Assembly: GCF_000702885.1 (NCBI RefSeq)
Contig: NZ_JNKO01000005.1
Coordinates: 124,001 to 188,000, forward strand
Length of the DNA stretch: 64,000 bases
DNA from: Oribacterium sp. P6A1
GTDB lineage: Bacteria; Bacillota; Clostridia; Lachnospirales; Lachnospiraceae
Reading direction: 5' to 3'
Part shown: piece after piece, positions 18,109-27,926 of the stretch
How positions within the stretch are numbered: the first letter of the stretch is position 1
How the letters are laid out: each line of letters opens with the position of its first letter
Notes under the pieces: generated by a model
What the model was told of the DNA's origin: nothing
The model's input: the letters and a program-made list of their open reading frames with translations, nothing else
Databases searched by the model: none
Made by a program: the position numbers and the translations under genes

Positions 18109-19755
18109 TCATACCTTCAAAGATCCGCTGCAGATCAGCTTTCCTGACTTTCTGTCAAAGAGAAGGATATCTTTTCCTGTGATATTGATCTTTTCCTCCT
18201 GTCCGATCTGATAGATTACGCCTCCGAAGATAACGCTGGTGAGAAGGAAATCTCCCACTCTCAGCTTAAGGGTGGACTCCATACCTGTAGGCATGGCACC
18301 GTAAACAGTTGTATCTATACTTCCGTTTTCGTCAATGTCTATAGCCTCAGGTCTTATGCCGAGAACATAGTCCTCATCAGTGATGACAGGCTCATCCAAA
18401 AGACTGTCGTCTTCTTCATTGACCTTTTGGATATGGTACTTGAAAACTTCATCCTTATTGGTCTTTTCAACCGCTCCCTTTTGGCTCAATCTCTGACGTT
18501 CAAAATCAAGCTTTTTCTGCTCTTCGGCATCACGATTCTTACGCCATTCGACGATATCCATCTTATCGTTAGGAATGAAGCCTGCCTTGATTCCGTCAAG
18601 CATGGTGACTGAAAAGCTTCCATCGCTCTCCTGAGTTCCCTTTATATCAATAAAGTTCATTGAAGGATTTCCGACGAAATCAGCTACGAAAAGGTTCGAT
18701 GGTCTGTTATAAACCTCAAGAGGCGCCGCATACTGCTGAAGCACGCCATTGTTCACAAGACAGATCTTTGTGGCAAGAGTCATGGCCTCCATCTGGTCAT
18801 GGGTTACGTAAACAAAGGTACTTCCTGTTTCCACATGCAGTCTCTGGAGTTCATATCTCATCTCCAGTCTCAGCTTTGCATCAAGGTTCGACAGAGGCTC
18901 ATCCATGAAGAGAACCTGCGGCTGAGGTGCCAGGGTTCTTGCGATGGCTACTCTCTGCTGCTGACCTCCGGAAAGTTCTGCAGGGTATCTGTCCATGAAC
19001 ATTCCGATCTTGACTATCCTTGAGCAGGCTCTTACTCTCGAATCTATCTCTTCCTTTGTGAGTTTTCTCTTTTCTTCGAGAACCTTTCCGTTTTTAGTCA
19101 CCTCACACTTATCATTAAGAGCCTTACCTTCATTTGCATATTTATTCTTTATGGTTTCAAGCTTTTTCTCATATTCAGCCAGCTTACTCTTTGCAGAAAC
19201 ATTGGGGTCAGTCGCCTCGTGTATCTTCATATCGAAGAGCTCTTTCGCAGAGTAAATGGATAATCCAAAATTATCGATGAGTTTGATATAGGCCTTTTTC
19301 TCATCCAGCTTACGGTTTTTGTCGAAGCACTCTTCTACAACTTCCTTTATCTTATTGCCGTTCTGAAGTGCTCTTATGAGATCAACTGTCTGTTTTGCTT
19401 CTACATCAAGAACCGGCATCTCTTCGTTAATGTTCTTGAGTCCGAAGGAGATATTCTCATAAACAGTCATGTTGGGCCAGAGGGCATAGTTCTGGAACAG
19501 GAATCCCACCTTACGCTTGTTTGGCGGCACGTTGATTCCCGCGTTGGAATCAAATACCACTGTATCTCCTATTTTGATTCTTCCCTCTGTAGGTGTTTCA
19601 AGACCTGCGATCATTCTGAGGATCGTAGTTTTACCACATCCTGAAGGTCCAAGTAAAGTTATAAAGGAATTGTTCGGGATATTGAGACTTACATTATCTA
19701 CACCGAAAAACTTTCCCCATCTTTTTGTGACATTTTCCAAAATAATCTCAGGCAT
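18109..19755 (-). CDS. ABC importer ATPase with a large helical insertion (FbpC/MalK-like)
   Basis: 548 residues; family members are usually 350-370. Walker A at 36-44, Q-loop Gln88, LSGGQQQR from 261, Walker B with catalytic Glu286, His319, then a TOBE-type regulatory domain. Q-loop to signature is about 170 residues instead of about 50, so roughly 120 charged, helix-forming residues (about 110-245) are inserted in the helical subdomain, where permease contacts are made. A second charged insert lies at about 405-455 in the C-terminal domain. GGAGG precedes the ATG; the permease stop lies just upstream. It powers the permease encoded next to it. Confidence 0.9.
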   Translation of the reverse strand: MPEIILENVTKRWGKFFGVDNVSLNIPNNSFITLLGPSGCGKTTILRMIAGLETPTEGRIKIGDTVVFDSNAGINVPPNKRKVGFLFQNYALWPNMTVYENISFGLKNINEEMPVLDVEAKQTVDLIRALQNGNKIKEVVEECFDKNRKLDEKKAYIKLIDNFGLSIYSAKELFDMKIHEATDPNVSAKSKLAEYEKKLETIKNKYANEGKALNDKCEVTKNGKVLEEKRKLTKEEIDSRVRACSRIVKIGMFMDRYPAELSGGQQQRVAIARTLAPQPQVLFMDEPLSNLDAKLRLEMRYELQRLHVETGSTFVYVTHDQMEAMTLATKICLVNNGVLQQYAAPLEVYNRPSNLFVADFVGNPSMNFIDIKGTQESDGSFSVTMLDGIKAGFIPNDKMDIVEWRKNRDAEEQKKLDFERQRLSQKGAVEKTNKDEVFKYHIQKVNEEDDSLLDEPVITDEDYVLGIRPEAIDIDENGSIDTTVYGAMPTGMESTLKLRVGDFLLTSVIFGGVIYQIGQEEKINITGKDILLFDRKSGKLICSGSLKV

Positions 19756-19757
19756 GA

Positions 19758-21584
19758 TTATTTACCTCCAATTCCACTGTCCAGGCTTGCTCCTGTCAGC
19801 TTATTTACAAGTGTATTAAATACTAAGATAGTGACGATCAAAATCAGGTTGATGGCACTTGAGAATGCATAAAGTCCCATTTCATCGAAGTAATCAAGGG
19901 TCGTTGAAAGAATAAAGCCCTGGGTACAAAGAAGAAGGAACAGTGAAAGCTCACGAAGACATGTCATGAACGGAAGCAGATATCCGCTGATGATGGATGA
20001 CTTCTGTATAGGAATGATGATCCTGAGCATTCGTTTGATCCATGGTGTGTTCTGAATGATCGCTGCTTCTTCCAGCTCATTACTTATCTGAAGCATAGAG
20101 TTCAGTGAGCTTCTGGAAGCAAAAGGAATATATTTAACTACACCTGCGATGATCAAAAGTGTGTAAGTGTTGAACAGGTTGATGTGCTCATTTGAGAACA
20201 GAATGAAGAATGCGGCGCCAACTGCAATTGACGGCATAAGATAAGGCAGGAATGCAACATTGTTCACATAGTTCGCCCACTTGTTTCTTCTGTTCTTTGC
20301 AACCGCATATCCGATAAGTGTTCCTATGGTTCCTGCAATAAGGGCGCAGACAACCGCAAGGAAAAGTGTTCCGAAGAAGGCATGCCAGATGGTGTTATTG
20401 TAAAGGATACCTGACTGTCCGTACATACCGTTTTCGGTAATGTTTTCATTGGTCACCCACCATTTAGTTGTGAGATGCGCAAAGTTTCCTGTGTAAAGGA
20501 AGCTGTAGTCTCCTGGGTTCGGAAGGAATGTTTCCAGTGCGAACAGCAAAATAGGCCAGATACTTGTAAAGAAAGTAATGATGATAAAAATGATTCCTAC
20601 TATATACTTTCCGGCATTTCCGATGGAAAGCTTTGTAAGCTGTCCTGACTTACCGGTTACCGTTGTATAGTTCTTTCTGCTCTTAAGGCTCATCTGGTTC
20701 ATTCCGAGAATCAGTACACCAAATACCATCATGATGATAGCAAGGATACTTGCCTCACCGGTGTAAGTACTGTTCATGGAAATGTACTTCGTTGAAAGAG
20801 TTGTAAGATTCAGATAGTGCGGAACCGGATAGCTTCCCATGGCGCTTCCGAATACAAGAAGTATGGTTGAAAGGATCGCCGGCTTTATCATAGGAAGTGT
20901 GACCTTAAACATTATCTTCCACTTGGGTGTATCGAGGATAGTTGCCGCCTCCTCCAGGTTGGCATCCATGTTTTTGAAGATGCCGCCGATAAGGATATAT
21001 GCAAAGGGCGCATAGTGAAGTCCCAGAACCATGGCACTTGGAAATGCTCCCTGACACCACCAGCTCGGAAAATAAATATTAAATATAGCTGCAAGAAGTC
21101 CGTCAGCAGTACCCGTAACCTTATTGCTGTAGAACATGTGCTGCCATACAACAGCCAGTGTCCACTGGGGCATGATATACGGGAAAATGAAGATGGAACT
21201 CAGATATTTTTTGAATTTCATGTTTGTTCTCGTTACCAGGAACGCGAACAATCCACCAAACAGAATGGAAATCACACAAGTGAGAACCGACAGGATTATG
21301 GTATTTAACAAGGGTGTCCACAAATTTGCTTTCGCAAGTCTGCTGGTAAATAAGTCTGTATAATTTACTATTGTGTATCCGTCTACCCTGCCTGTCAGAT
21401 GCTGGTCGATGGTACCCGGATGTATCTGGAATGTATCTTTTACTATCGCCACAATGGGGGCAACAGTACTGAATGTCAAAACTATGCCAAATAAGAGCAA
21501 TATTATGTTCTGAGGCTGGGAGAACCAGGTTTTCAGCTTGTTCTTAAATATTGCACCGTTATCCGGTTGAATGCTTCTATCCAT
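19758..21584 (-). CDS. Fused double ABC importer permease (FbpB-like)
   Basis: 608 residues with about twelve membrane helices: two binding-protein-dependent permease domains in one chain. Each half carries an EAA loop (EEAATILDTPKWK around residue 215 and EEAAIIQNTPWIK around residue 525) that docks on the ATPase. Fused permeases of this kind occur in FbpB-type iron(III) and in phosphonate or sugar-phosphate importers. It lies between the binding protein gene and the ATPase gene; the ATPase start follows its stop by 2 bases. Substrate not determinable. Confidence 0.9.
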   Translation of the reverse strand: MDRSIQPDNGAIFKNKLKTWFSQPQNIILLLFGIVLTFSTVAPIVAIVKDTFQIHPGTIDQHLTGRVDGYTIVNYTDLFTSRLAKANLWTPLLNTIILSVLTCVISILFGGLFAFLVTRTNMKFKKYLSSIFIFPYIMPQWTLAVVWQHMFYSNKVTGTADGLLAAIFNIYFPSWWCQGAFPSAMVLGLHYAPFAYILIGGIFKNMDANLEEAATILDTPKWKIMFKVTLPMIKPAILSTILLVFGSAMGSYPVPHYLNLTTLSTKYISMNSTYTGEASILAIIMMVFGVLILGMNQMSLKSRKNYTTVTGKSGQLTKLSIGNAGKYIVGIIFIIITFFTSIWPILLFALETFLPNPGDYSFLYTGNFAHLTTKWWVTNENITENGMYGQSGILYNNTIWHAFFGTLFLAVVCALIAGTIGTLIGYAVAKNRRNKWANYVNNVAFLPYLMPSIAVGAAFFILFSNEHINLFNTYTLLIIAGVVKYIPFASRSSLNSMLQISNELEEAAIIQNTPWIKRMLRIIIPIQKSSIISGYLLPFMTCLRELSLFLLLCTQGFILSTTLDYFDEMGLYAFSSAINLILIVTILVFNTLVNKLTGASLDSGIGGK

Positions 21585-21710
21585 TACCTACCTCACTGTA
21601 TAGCGGCCTGCTTTTCGTATCCTGTATGGGCTAATGTCTCCCGCGAAAATACATGTGCAGACAGCTCTCAAAAATTTGAATCCTATTCATGATATATTTT
21701 TCATTAAGAA

Positions 21711-21757
21711 AGGATGTCGCTTAAAAGGATATATTTTTCTCAATCAAGCGACATCCT
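21711..21757 (-). terminator. Hairpin between binding protein and permease genes
   Basis: AGGATGTCGCTT and its complement enclose a 23-base, A/T-rich loop; on the minus strand the second arm ends in TCCTTTCTT. It lies downstream of the solute-binding protein gene and upstream of the permease. Such hairpins usually act as partial terminators or RNA stabilisers that leave the binding protein in excess over the transporter. Confidence 0.6.
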
Positions 21758-21863
21758 TAATTCTTTTATATAAGTACGATGCCGGATTTTGATTTATTCG
21801 TCACTATCTTATGCATATAACTTATATTTTTAATTTTGTATAAATTATGATTTTCAGTGCCTA

Positions 21864-23270
21864 TTAAGCGCCCGGTGTATACTTATCAAGTACGTCAATC
21901 CAGCTTCCTACTGAGAATGATACCTCTGCGCAGTATGCAGGATCCTCAAGAACCAGCTCGCCCTTGCCTTCTGATGTCCACCAGTCATAACCACGGTCGT
22001 TCTTTGCAGGGAACTCATCTCCGCCGCCTGTGCTGTGGCTGTACTTGGCTTCTACATCAGCTGCTACCTTAGGATTTGCAGAATATCCGCCCATATCCTT
22101 GCCCCATGCATCGAAGCCTTCTTCTGTACATGTCATATAAGCGATAAATGCACATGCTGTCCATGGAAGCGGGCTGTTCTTTGTAAGGAAGAGATAGTGG
22201 CAGTATCCGTATCCGCCGATACCTGTGTAGCCATCCTCATATGCTGCAACCTTGATGTTGTTTACAGATACAGTAGCTGACTCCTCAACTGAACGAAGCT
22301 TTGAATACACAAGAAGTCCGGCCTGATCCTTTGCTGATGCATCTACAAGTGTGTTGCAGATAGGACCGTCATCGGTCTGCTCGTTATAGTTGTTTACCCA
22401 GAGCTTGATCCATGCAAGTGCATAAGCGCCATTTGATCCGAGTCCCAGATCTGCTGCATCAGACTGCATAGCCTGAATTGTAGGCTCGAAGTATGCCTTC
22501 TTGGTATCATCAAGCTTGTCGTAAGCTTCCTTAAGCCATGTAGCATACTTATCTGATGTAAGCATCATAAGGAAGTTCTTTCCTACGATTTCTGAATCAA
22601 CGCCCATGAAAAGAGGATGTGAGCCGTCATATACGAAATCCCAGCAGTTTGTGTATGTTGCAGTTCCTGTTGAGTTGTACATAAATACTTTGTTAAGTGT
22701 CTGAAGCGGAAGGAATCCCTTGTACTCTACAGGTGTAGTTCCGTTTGCTTCTGCCCACTCCTTGGGAACGAATCTCTTAAGGATATTTGTTTCTACCATC
22801 TTTGACTGAATCTGGTTTCCATCCTGAATGAGAGTCATGGCAAAGGTTCCCTCACTCTTAAGAGAGTCTGATGTAAGCTGTTCAAAGATCTTGTTGTTCT
22901 TTGGCTGCTGCCACTCAAATTCCATATTGTAGGATGGATCGATGGTCTTCAGATACTCGATAAAAACCGGAAGTGCTGATTTTCCACGGCTGGAGTTTCC
23001 TACGCCGTAAAATGTCTTGCCGTTGGACTCTTCTATAGCCTTCTTGGCCAGTTCTTCAAGTGACATGGTCTGGGCTTCAGCTATGATAGCATCGATACCT
23101 GTAAGCTCCTCAGCCTTAGCCTCCTTGGGACTGTCCTGCAGTGCTGCTGTTTCAGCTGCAGATTTTGTTTCTGCTGCAGCGCTTGTTGTTGCTGTACTTG
23201 AACCGCCGCAGCCTGCCAATGAAGCAACCACCATAGAAACCGTTAAAATTGTTGATAAAACTCTTCTCAC
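21864..23270 (-). CDS. Extracellular solute-binding lipoprotein of the FbpABC-like importer
   Basis: 468 residues. Lipoprotein signal peptide ending in LAGC (Cys21), Ser/Thr/Ala-rich linker to about residue 50, then a periplasmic-binding-protein fold. The context (fused permease plus ATPase downstream) makes it the substrate receptor of that importer. The start is GTG with AGGAGGG upstream. The protein is longer than classical FbpA (about 330). A hairpin follows the gene. The neighbouring binding protein/kinase/regulator trio probably controls it. Ligand unknown. Confidence 0.88.
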   Translation of the reverse strand: MRRVLSTILTVSMVVASLAGCGGSSTATTSAAAETKSAAETAALQDSPKEAKAEELTGIDAIIAEAQTMSLEELAKKAIEESNGKTFYGVGNSSRGKSALPVFIEYLKTIDPSYNMEFEWQQPKNNKIFEQLTSDSLKSEGTFAMTLIQDGNQIQSKMVETNILKRFVPKEWAEANGTTPVEYKGFLPLQTLNKVFMYNSTGTATYTNCWDFVYDGSHPLFMGVDSEIVGKNFLMMLTSDKYATWLKEAYDKLDDTKKAYFEPTIQAMQSDAADLGLGSNGAYALAWIKLWVNNYNEQTDDGPICNTLVDASAKDQAGLLVYSKLRSVEESATVSVNNIKVAAYEDGYTGIGGYGYCHYLFLTKNSPLPWTACAFIAYMTCTEEGFDAWGKDMGGYSANPKVAADVEAKYSHSTGGGDEFPAKNDRGYDWWTSEGKGELVLEDPAYCAEVSFSVGSWIDVLDKYTPGA

Positions 23271-23571
23271 GTTTACCCTCCTTTGATTTACATCACGTAA
23301 ACTGATTTAATGATGCGAAGTAATTCAAAAAGCGCTCATAATTTGTGACATTTTTGCGCATTCACATCATTTATTACTTATGCGTCTATTTTAGTTGTGC
23401 AGTTTGATGTTTAAAATGGGGTAATTCTGATATTTATTGTAAAAATGCGACATCATTTTCACAAAGAAAATGATGTCGCATACTTGATAATATACATAGT
23501 ATTAAATCAAGCAGTTTTAAAGGTATCCTGTACCATTTTACAGTGCCGTGTATGGAGCGTAACAGACATAC
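23271..23571 (-). promoter_or_regulatory. Upstream region of the importer operon
   Basis: No gene. It holds the terminator of the upstream AraC-type regulator gene at 23446-23480 and about 170 bases of AT-rich leader in front of the binding protein gene. No operator could be assigned by eye. Confidence 0.4.
23446..23480 (-). terminator. Terminator after AraC-type regulator gene
   Basis: A perfect 15-base stem (TGCGACATCATTTTC and its complement) with a 5-base loop, followed on the minus strand by a TTTTT tract. It ends the regulator/kinase transcript before the importer operon begins. Confidence 0.85.
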
Positions 23572-24345
23572 CTATTTCTTCAGACCGTAGGCCTGATAGT
23601 CCGATGGTGAGGTGCCCACCAGCTTTTTAAAGGTATTGGAGAAATATGCTATATCCTGATAGCCTACCATTTCCGCCACTTCATAGACTTTTACCTTTAC
23701 ATCCTTAAGCTTCTCCATAGCCTTTTTTATACGGTATTTCACCAGATAGTTATTGATGCTGTTATTTGTCTCTCCTTTAAACAGCCTGCTGATATGACCT
23801 TCACTTACTCCTATGGCTTCAGCCAGAGCTGTAAGTGAGAAGTCCATATTCATATAATGCTCCTCTATATACTCTATGGCGCTTTGCACATATCTGTTGG
23901 AGACCTCTGATTTCTTTTTTAGTCCCAGAAGCTTTTCCTCTTCCGCCTCTTCTTCCGGCCCCTTTTCCTCAAGAGGGTTCAGATGTATGAGTCTCTGTAT
24001 GGAAGCCTCCAGTTCACCGTCTTCAAAGGGCTTAAGAAGATAATCAGAAACTCCTATACGAAGAGCCTGTCTCGCATACTCAAAATCACTGTAGGCAGTA
24101 AGAAGAATAAGCTTTATATCCGGAAACATCTCCACCAGATGCTGTGAAAGCTCAAGTCCGTCCATTTCGGGCATACGTATATCGGAAACAACCAGATCGG
24201 GACGAACTTCCTTTGCCTTTTCCAGAGCTTCAACTCCGTTTGTGGCCTCTGCCACCACTTCACATCCTATAAGTTCCCAGTCCGTTTCCTGTATGATTCC
24301 CCTTCTGACAAACCTTTCGTCATCAACTATCATTACCTTTATCAT
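23572..24345 (-). CDS. AraC-type response regulator (YesN-like)
   Basis: 257 residues. Receiver domain with Asp8/Asp9, phospho-acceptor Asp55, Thr83 and Lys105; a charged linker (about 118-145, Glu-rich); and two AraC helix-turn-helix motifs in the last 100 residues. AGGAGAT precedes the ATG. It sits 66 bases after the YesM-like kinase gene and just upstream of the importer operon, which it probably activates. Confidence 0.94.
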   Translation of the reverse strand: MIKVMIVDDERFVRRGIIQETDWELIGCEVVAEATNGVEALEKAKEVRPDLVVSDIRMPEMDGLELSQHLVEMFPDIKLILLTAYSDFEYARQALRIGVSDYLLKPFEDGELEASIQRLIHLNPLEEKGPEEEAEEEKLLGLKKKSEVSNRYVQSAIEYIEEHYMNMDFSLTALAEAIGVSEGHISRLFKGETNNSINNYLVKYRIKKAMEKLKDVKVKVYEVAEMVGYQDIAYFSNTFKKLVGTSPSDYQAYGLKK

Positions 24346-24411
24346 TAAATTATCTCCTATTTTGCAGGTGATTCCGTCTTAATTTCCGACTCAGGAAGGC
24401 CGGTCTTTTCA

Positions 24412-26109
24412 TCATACCCCGTATTCGGGTTCCTCAAAAGAAAGGGGCAGTCTGACTGTAATAAGTGTGCCTCTTTCAGTAAGTCTTGCGGCATGGATTC
24501 CGTAATTCTTTCCGTAATACATGCGGATGATGGTATTGACATTGTTCATTCCCAGATGTCCTTTCAATGTCTCCACATCATCATTTTCAAGAGCCCGTAT
24601 GTACTCGTCTGTAATACCCTTTCCGTTATCCTGAATTTCTATAAAGAGATCTTCCTTCTCATATGCCCTTACATCTATATGTCCGTTTGTCTGTCCGTCA
24701 AGCCCGTGTATGATGGAGTTTTCTATGAGAGGCTGCAGTATAAGCTTCGGAACTATGGCATCCAGCAGCTTTTCCTCAACCTTTATCTCTATATCAAAAC
24801 AGTCATCAAACCTTATCCTCTGGATGTCACAGTAGTTTCTGATCATCTGTATCTCCTGGGAAAGCCTGCAGAACTGCTTCTCAGAGATACTGCTTCTCAG
24901 TATCCCTGCAAGTGAAGCCGATAATGTCGCTATTTCAGGAACCTGATTGGCTTTGCCTACCCATTTGATGGTATCCAGGGTATTGTAAAGAAAATGAGGA
25001 TTCAGCTGTGCCTGCATCATGGCGATACGGGTCTCATTGACCTTTCTTTCAGCCTTGACCTGCTCTTCCATGGTCTGTTTGAGCTGGCTGGTCATCTTGT
25101 TGAAGCCCACTGCCAGCTGCTCAAACTCATCTTCACGGTTCAGCTCTATCTTTGTATCAAAGTCACCTTTTCTGAATCTCTTCATAGCCTGATAGAGTTC
25201 ACTTATGGGTTTTGAAAACGCAATACTGAAACGGGATGCCACCAGTAGACACACAAGAACACTGAGTACAGCCAGAAGCATTATCACACGATATCCCGCA
25301 TTAACGGCACTCTGCTCCAGTACAGGGGGAGTAATGTAAATACTCAGGATATCAGTGCCGGGAAGCTCTGACATATATATGTTGTCTGTAAGATTGAGAT
25401 TATAGTTCTTACCCGTCAGAAGATTGTCTCTTATGGATGAAAGAACCTTTCCGTCAGCTGCCGTTCCCAGGAGACAGAATGGCCGAAGATATCTGTTTAC
25501 CAGGATGAAACCGTCTCTTGCATTGATTCCATCCTTTATCTCATTCTCTATTTCGGTCTGCCCTATTCTTATAACTATAAAGCCCGGTTCTGCTCCGGAA
25601 ACTATTTTCCGAACCATTAAAAGCTCTGAACCCGAATCACTTGCGTGTCCCGGATTCAGAGAATAGACGGTTGTTCCCGCTCTTCTTGACGCTTCTCTAA
25701 GAGCCGAATAGTAATCGGGCAAAGGATCGGAACTGTTGCCGCTTTTAGTACTGTATCTGCAGTTGCTGCCTCTGTACAGCTCGATAACCGAAAAGTTTCT
25801 TATTTCGTTGGTGATTTCATAAAGATCCGCATAAACATTGAAGGAATTACGTCTTCCTGTAGTCAATGCTTCAATTATGGCTTCACTTTCCTGCATTTTA
25901 TCAATAGCAGCATCTGCCAGACCGATCATATTCGATATACGGCCGGTCACATATTTCTGCTGTTCCAGATCTCTGTTTTCATAGTCAAGCACCACTCTGG
26001 CCTGGAATGTCTGAACTGTCACCATTCCCCCGATTATGACAAGGAAAAGTGACACTGAAAGAAACACCGCAAAGATCTGTCTTTTGAAGGATTGTCTGAT
26101 AAATCCCAT
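24412..26109 (-). CDS. YesM-family sensor histidine kinase
   Basis: 565 residues. Membrane helices at about 12-34 and 272-293 enclose a roughly 235-residue extracellular sensor domain. HAMP follows (294-346), then the His_kinase domain with His372 in AQLNPHFLYNTLD and a HATPase domain. It pairs with the AraC-type regulator downstream. The gene immediately upstream encodes a solute-binding lipoprotein with no permease of its own, which probably presents ligand to this sensor domain. Confidence 0.93.
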   Translation of the reverse strand: MGFIRQSFKRQIFAVFLSVSLFLVIIGGMVTVQTFQARVVLDYENRDLEQQKYVTGRISNMIGLADAAIDKMQESEAIIEALTTGRRNSFNVYADLYEITNEIRNFSVIELYRGSNCRYSTKSGNSSDPLPDYYSALREASRRAGTTVYSLNPGHASDSGSELLMVRKIVSGAEPGFIVIRIGQTEIENEIKDGINARDGFILVNRYLRPFCLLGTAADGKVLSSIRDNLLTGKNYNLNLTDNIYMSELPGTDILSIYITPPVLEQSAVNAGYRVIMLLAVLSVLVCLLVASRFSIAFSKPISELYQAMKRFRKGDFDTKIELNREDEFEQLAVGFNKMTSQLKQTMEEQVKAERKVNETRIAMMQAQLNPHFLYNTLDTIKWVGKANQVPEIATLSASLAGILRSSISEKQFCRLSQEIQMIRNYCDIQRIRFDDCFDIEIKVEEKLLDAIVPKLILQPLIENSIIHGLDGQTNGHIDVRAYEKEDLFIEIQDNGKGITDEYIRALENDDVETLKGHLGMNNVNTIIRMYYGKNYGIHAARLTERGTLITVRLPLSFEEPEYGV

Positions 26110-26124
26110 GTCTGCTATCCTTCC

Positions 26125-27195
26125 TTACTTTTTGGTGACTTCACGCCATATACCCATAGCTTCTTTTTCTTCCGATGCTGATTTTTTGATATCAAAATCC
26201 ATGAGATCAATTCTTCCGTATTCCTTCATCAGCTCTACATCTGTTCTGACGGGGCGTCTTTGAAATTCTTCCATGGCAAATTTCTGTGTATCCTGACTCA
26301 CTATAAAGTCTATGAATTTTCCCGCATTGTAACTGTGGGGCGCATTCTTTACTATGGCACAGGCATCGGGAATAGCACAGGTTCCGTCGGAAGGATAGAT
26401 CATGGCTATGTCATGACCACCTTCTATATATTTTTTTGCAGTTTCCTCAAGGGTTATCCCTATAAGATATCTGCCTGATTCCACAGAAGGAAGGATATCT
26501 CCCGATGATTCGAGTATCTTTCCGTTAAGCTGATCATAGAACGCAGGTATAAGACTCTCCGGTTTTTCAGAAAAAAGCTGCTCCATAGTAGATATAATGG
26601 TATAGCTGGTTCCCGATACTTCCATATCAGCAAAAGCTATGAGACCTTTCCACTTGTTCAGGAAAAGGTCGTGCCAGCTTTTCGGGGCATCTGTCACAGA
26701 AACAAGCTTTGGATTATAAACAAATACTATGGGAAGCTCTGTGAAAGGAGTCCAGAGATTTTCCCGGGAAAGATATGCCTGATTCAGTTTTTCATTTTCA
26801 GAGGAACTGTAAGGTATAAAAAGATCCTTTCTTGCCTCATAGCTTTCGGCACCGCCACCGAACATGATGTCACATTCACCGTTTTCGATACCGGCTTCCA
26901 CCTTATCCATCAATTCAGCAGTTCCGCCTGTCCTGAGTTCAACCCATATACCTGTCCTGACTTCAAACTCTCTTATGATGGGAAGATAAACCTCTTCTTT
27001 ATGGGAAGTCCATATAATAAGCTGCTTTTCATCCGGTACGCTGTACTTCTTTGAAAGTTCCTTTATTTCAGATTCCCTTGCATCTTTTCCGCAGCCTGAA
27101 ATCAGGAACATAAAACATAAAATAACGGGCAGAACCGAAGCAATCTTTTGAATCAATTCTTTTCCTTTATTTTTTTCATGGTTCAAGTGTGACAT
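26125..27195 (-). CDS. Solute-binding lipoprotein, probable ligand sensor for the adjacent kinase
   Basis: About 356 residues. Signal peptide with lipobox ISGC, then an FbpA/AfuA-like binding protein fold. Its neighbours are a YesM-type kinase (15 bases downstream) and an AraC-type regulator, not permease genes. A three-gene unit of binding protein, kinase and regulator next to an importer suggests that it senses the same substrate and passes the signal to the kinase. The start is uncertain: ATG 27195 is used here; a TTG at 27204 overlaps the upstream stop. Neither has a strong ribosome site, so translation may be coupled to the ECF gene. Confidence 0.82.
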   Translation of the reverse strand: MSHLNHEKNKGKELIQKIASVLPVILCFMFLISGCGKDARESEIKELSKKYSVPDEKQLIIWTSHKEEVYLPIIREFEVRTGIWVELRTGGTAELMDKVEAGIENGECDIMFGGGAESYEARKDLFIPYSSSENEKLNQAYLSRENLWTPFTELPIVFVYNPKLVSVTDAPKSWHDLFLNKWKGLIAFADMEVSGTSYTIISTMEQLFSEKPESLIPAFYDQLNGKILESSGDILPSVESGRYLIGITLEETAKKYIEGGHDIAMIYPSDGTCAIPDACAIVKNAPHSYNAGKFIDFIVSQDTQKFAMEEFQRRPVRTDVELMKEYGRIDLMDFDIKKSASEEKEAMGIWREVTKK

Positions 27196-27200
27196 ATATT

Positions 27201-27758
27201 TCAATCGATAACAGCTTCCCTTTTTGCTCCGGTTTGGAATTTAATGAGATGAGCCTTTCCGAGAGCCACCATAATTACAGGAATGAGAACCAGCTGTAAA
27301 ACAACTCCCGGAATGGTATTTACAAAATATCCTGTGATGAATGCAGCAAGTGAATACTGGCCTCCCAGAAGTGCAGCCTGTACAATACCTCCTACGATAC
27401 GTCCGATGATCATGGCAGGAATAAGTGCCTTATATACAGCGATGATGCATTTATACTTTGAACGGCTGTATAAATAACCGGTAACAAGTCCGTAAGTAAG
27501 AAGCTCAAAAGCCATGGCCACAGCTCCCGGGAAAAGCTTCGGCATTCCGAAAGTAACAGATCTTAAAAGCGGAACTATAAATCCGACTATGGCACCATAA
27601 CCGGGTCCTAAGATAAGCCCGCAAAGAAGCGCCGGCAGATGCATAGGTGAAAGCAGCTGACCTAAGGACTTAAGCTGCATAGTTGCAAAGGGAAGAACCA
27701 GCCCTAAAGCAATAAACATAGCCGACAGAACAATTTTATGAACATCAATCTTTTTCAT
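27201..27758 (-). CDS. ECF transporter S component
   Basis: About 185 residues, almost wholly hydrophobic with about six helices. The LSPMHLPALLCGLILGPGYG segment in the first third is typical of the ECF S-component family that binds vitamins or precursors and docks on a shared EcfAA'T module, which is not in this window. ATG 27758 has GGAGGT at proper spacing; a GTG six bases earlier is less likely. The stop overlaps the following binding protein gene. The vitamin cannot be assigned. A hairpin in the leader may regulate it. Confidence 0.85.
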   Translation of the reverse strand: MKKIDVHKIVLSAMFIALGLVLPFATMQLKSLGQLLSPMHLPALLCGLILGPGYGAIVGFIVPLLRSVTFGMPKLFPGAVAMAFELLTYGLVTGYLYSRSKYKCIIAVYKALIPAMIIGRIVGGIVQAALLGGQYSLAAFITGYFVNTIPGVVLQLVLIPVIMVALGKAHLIKFQTGAKREAVID

Positions 27759-27799
27759 ACCCACCTCCGATAATGATTTACTGAATAAATAAATGAAGT

Positions 27800-27845
27800 C
27801 TATCTCTCACTATTGTTAAAGCACACCTGAGAGAAGACTTATGAT
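27800..27845 (-). promoter_or_regulatory. Structured leader of the ECF gene
   Basis: On the minus strand AAGTCTTCTCTCA and TGAGAGATAGACTT form an imperfect 13-bp stem with an 18-base loop, just before the S-component gene. S-component genes are often under riboswitches, but I could not match this to a known class. Confidence 0.35.
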
Positions 27846-27926
27846 ACCTGTATCATACCATATCTTATCTTCCCGCCAAAAGCCATGCCATGATATGGTC
27901 ATCTTTATAAACATGACCTGAGCCCC

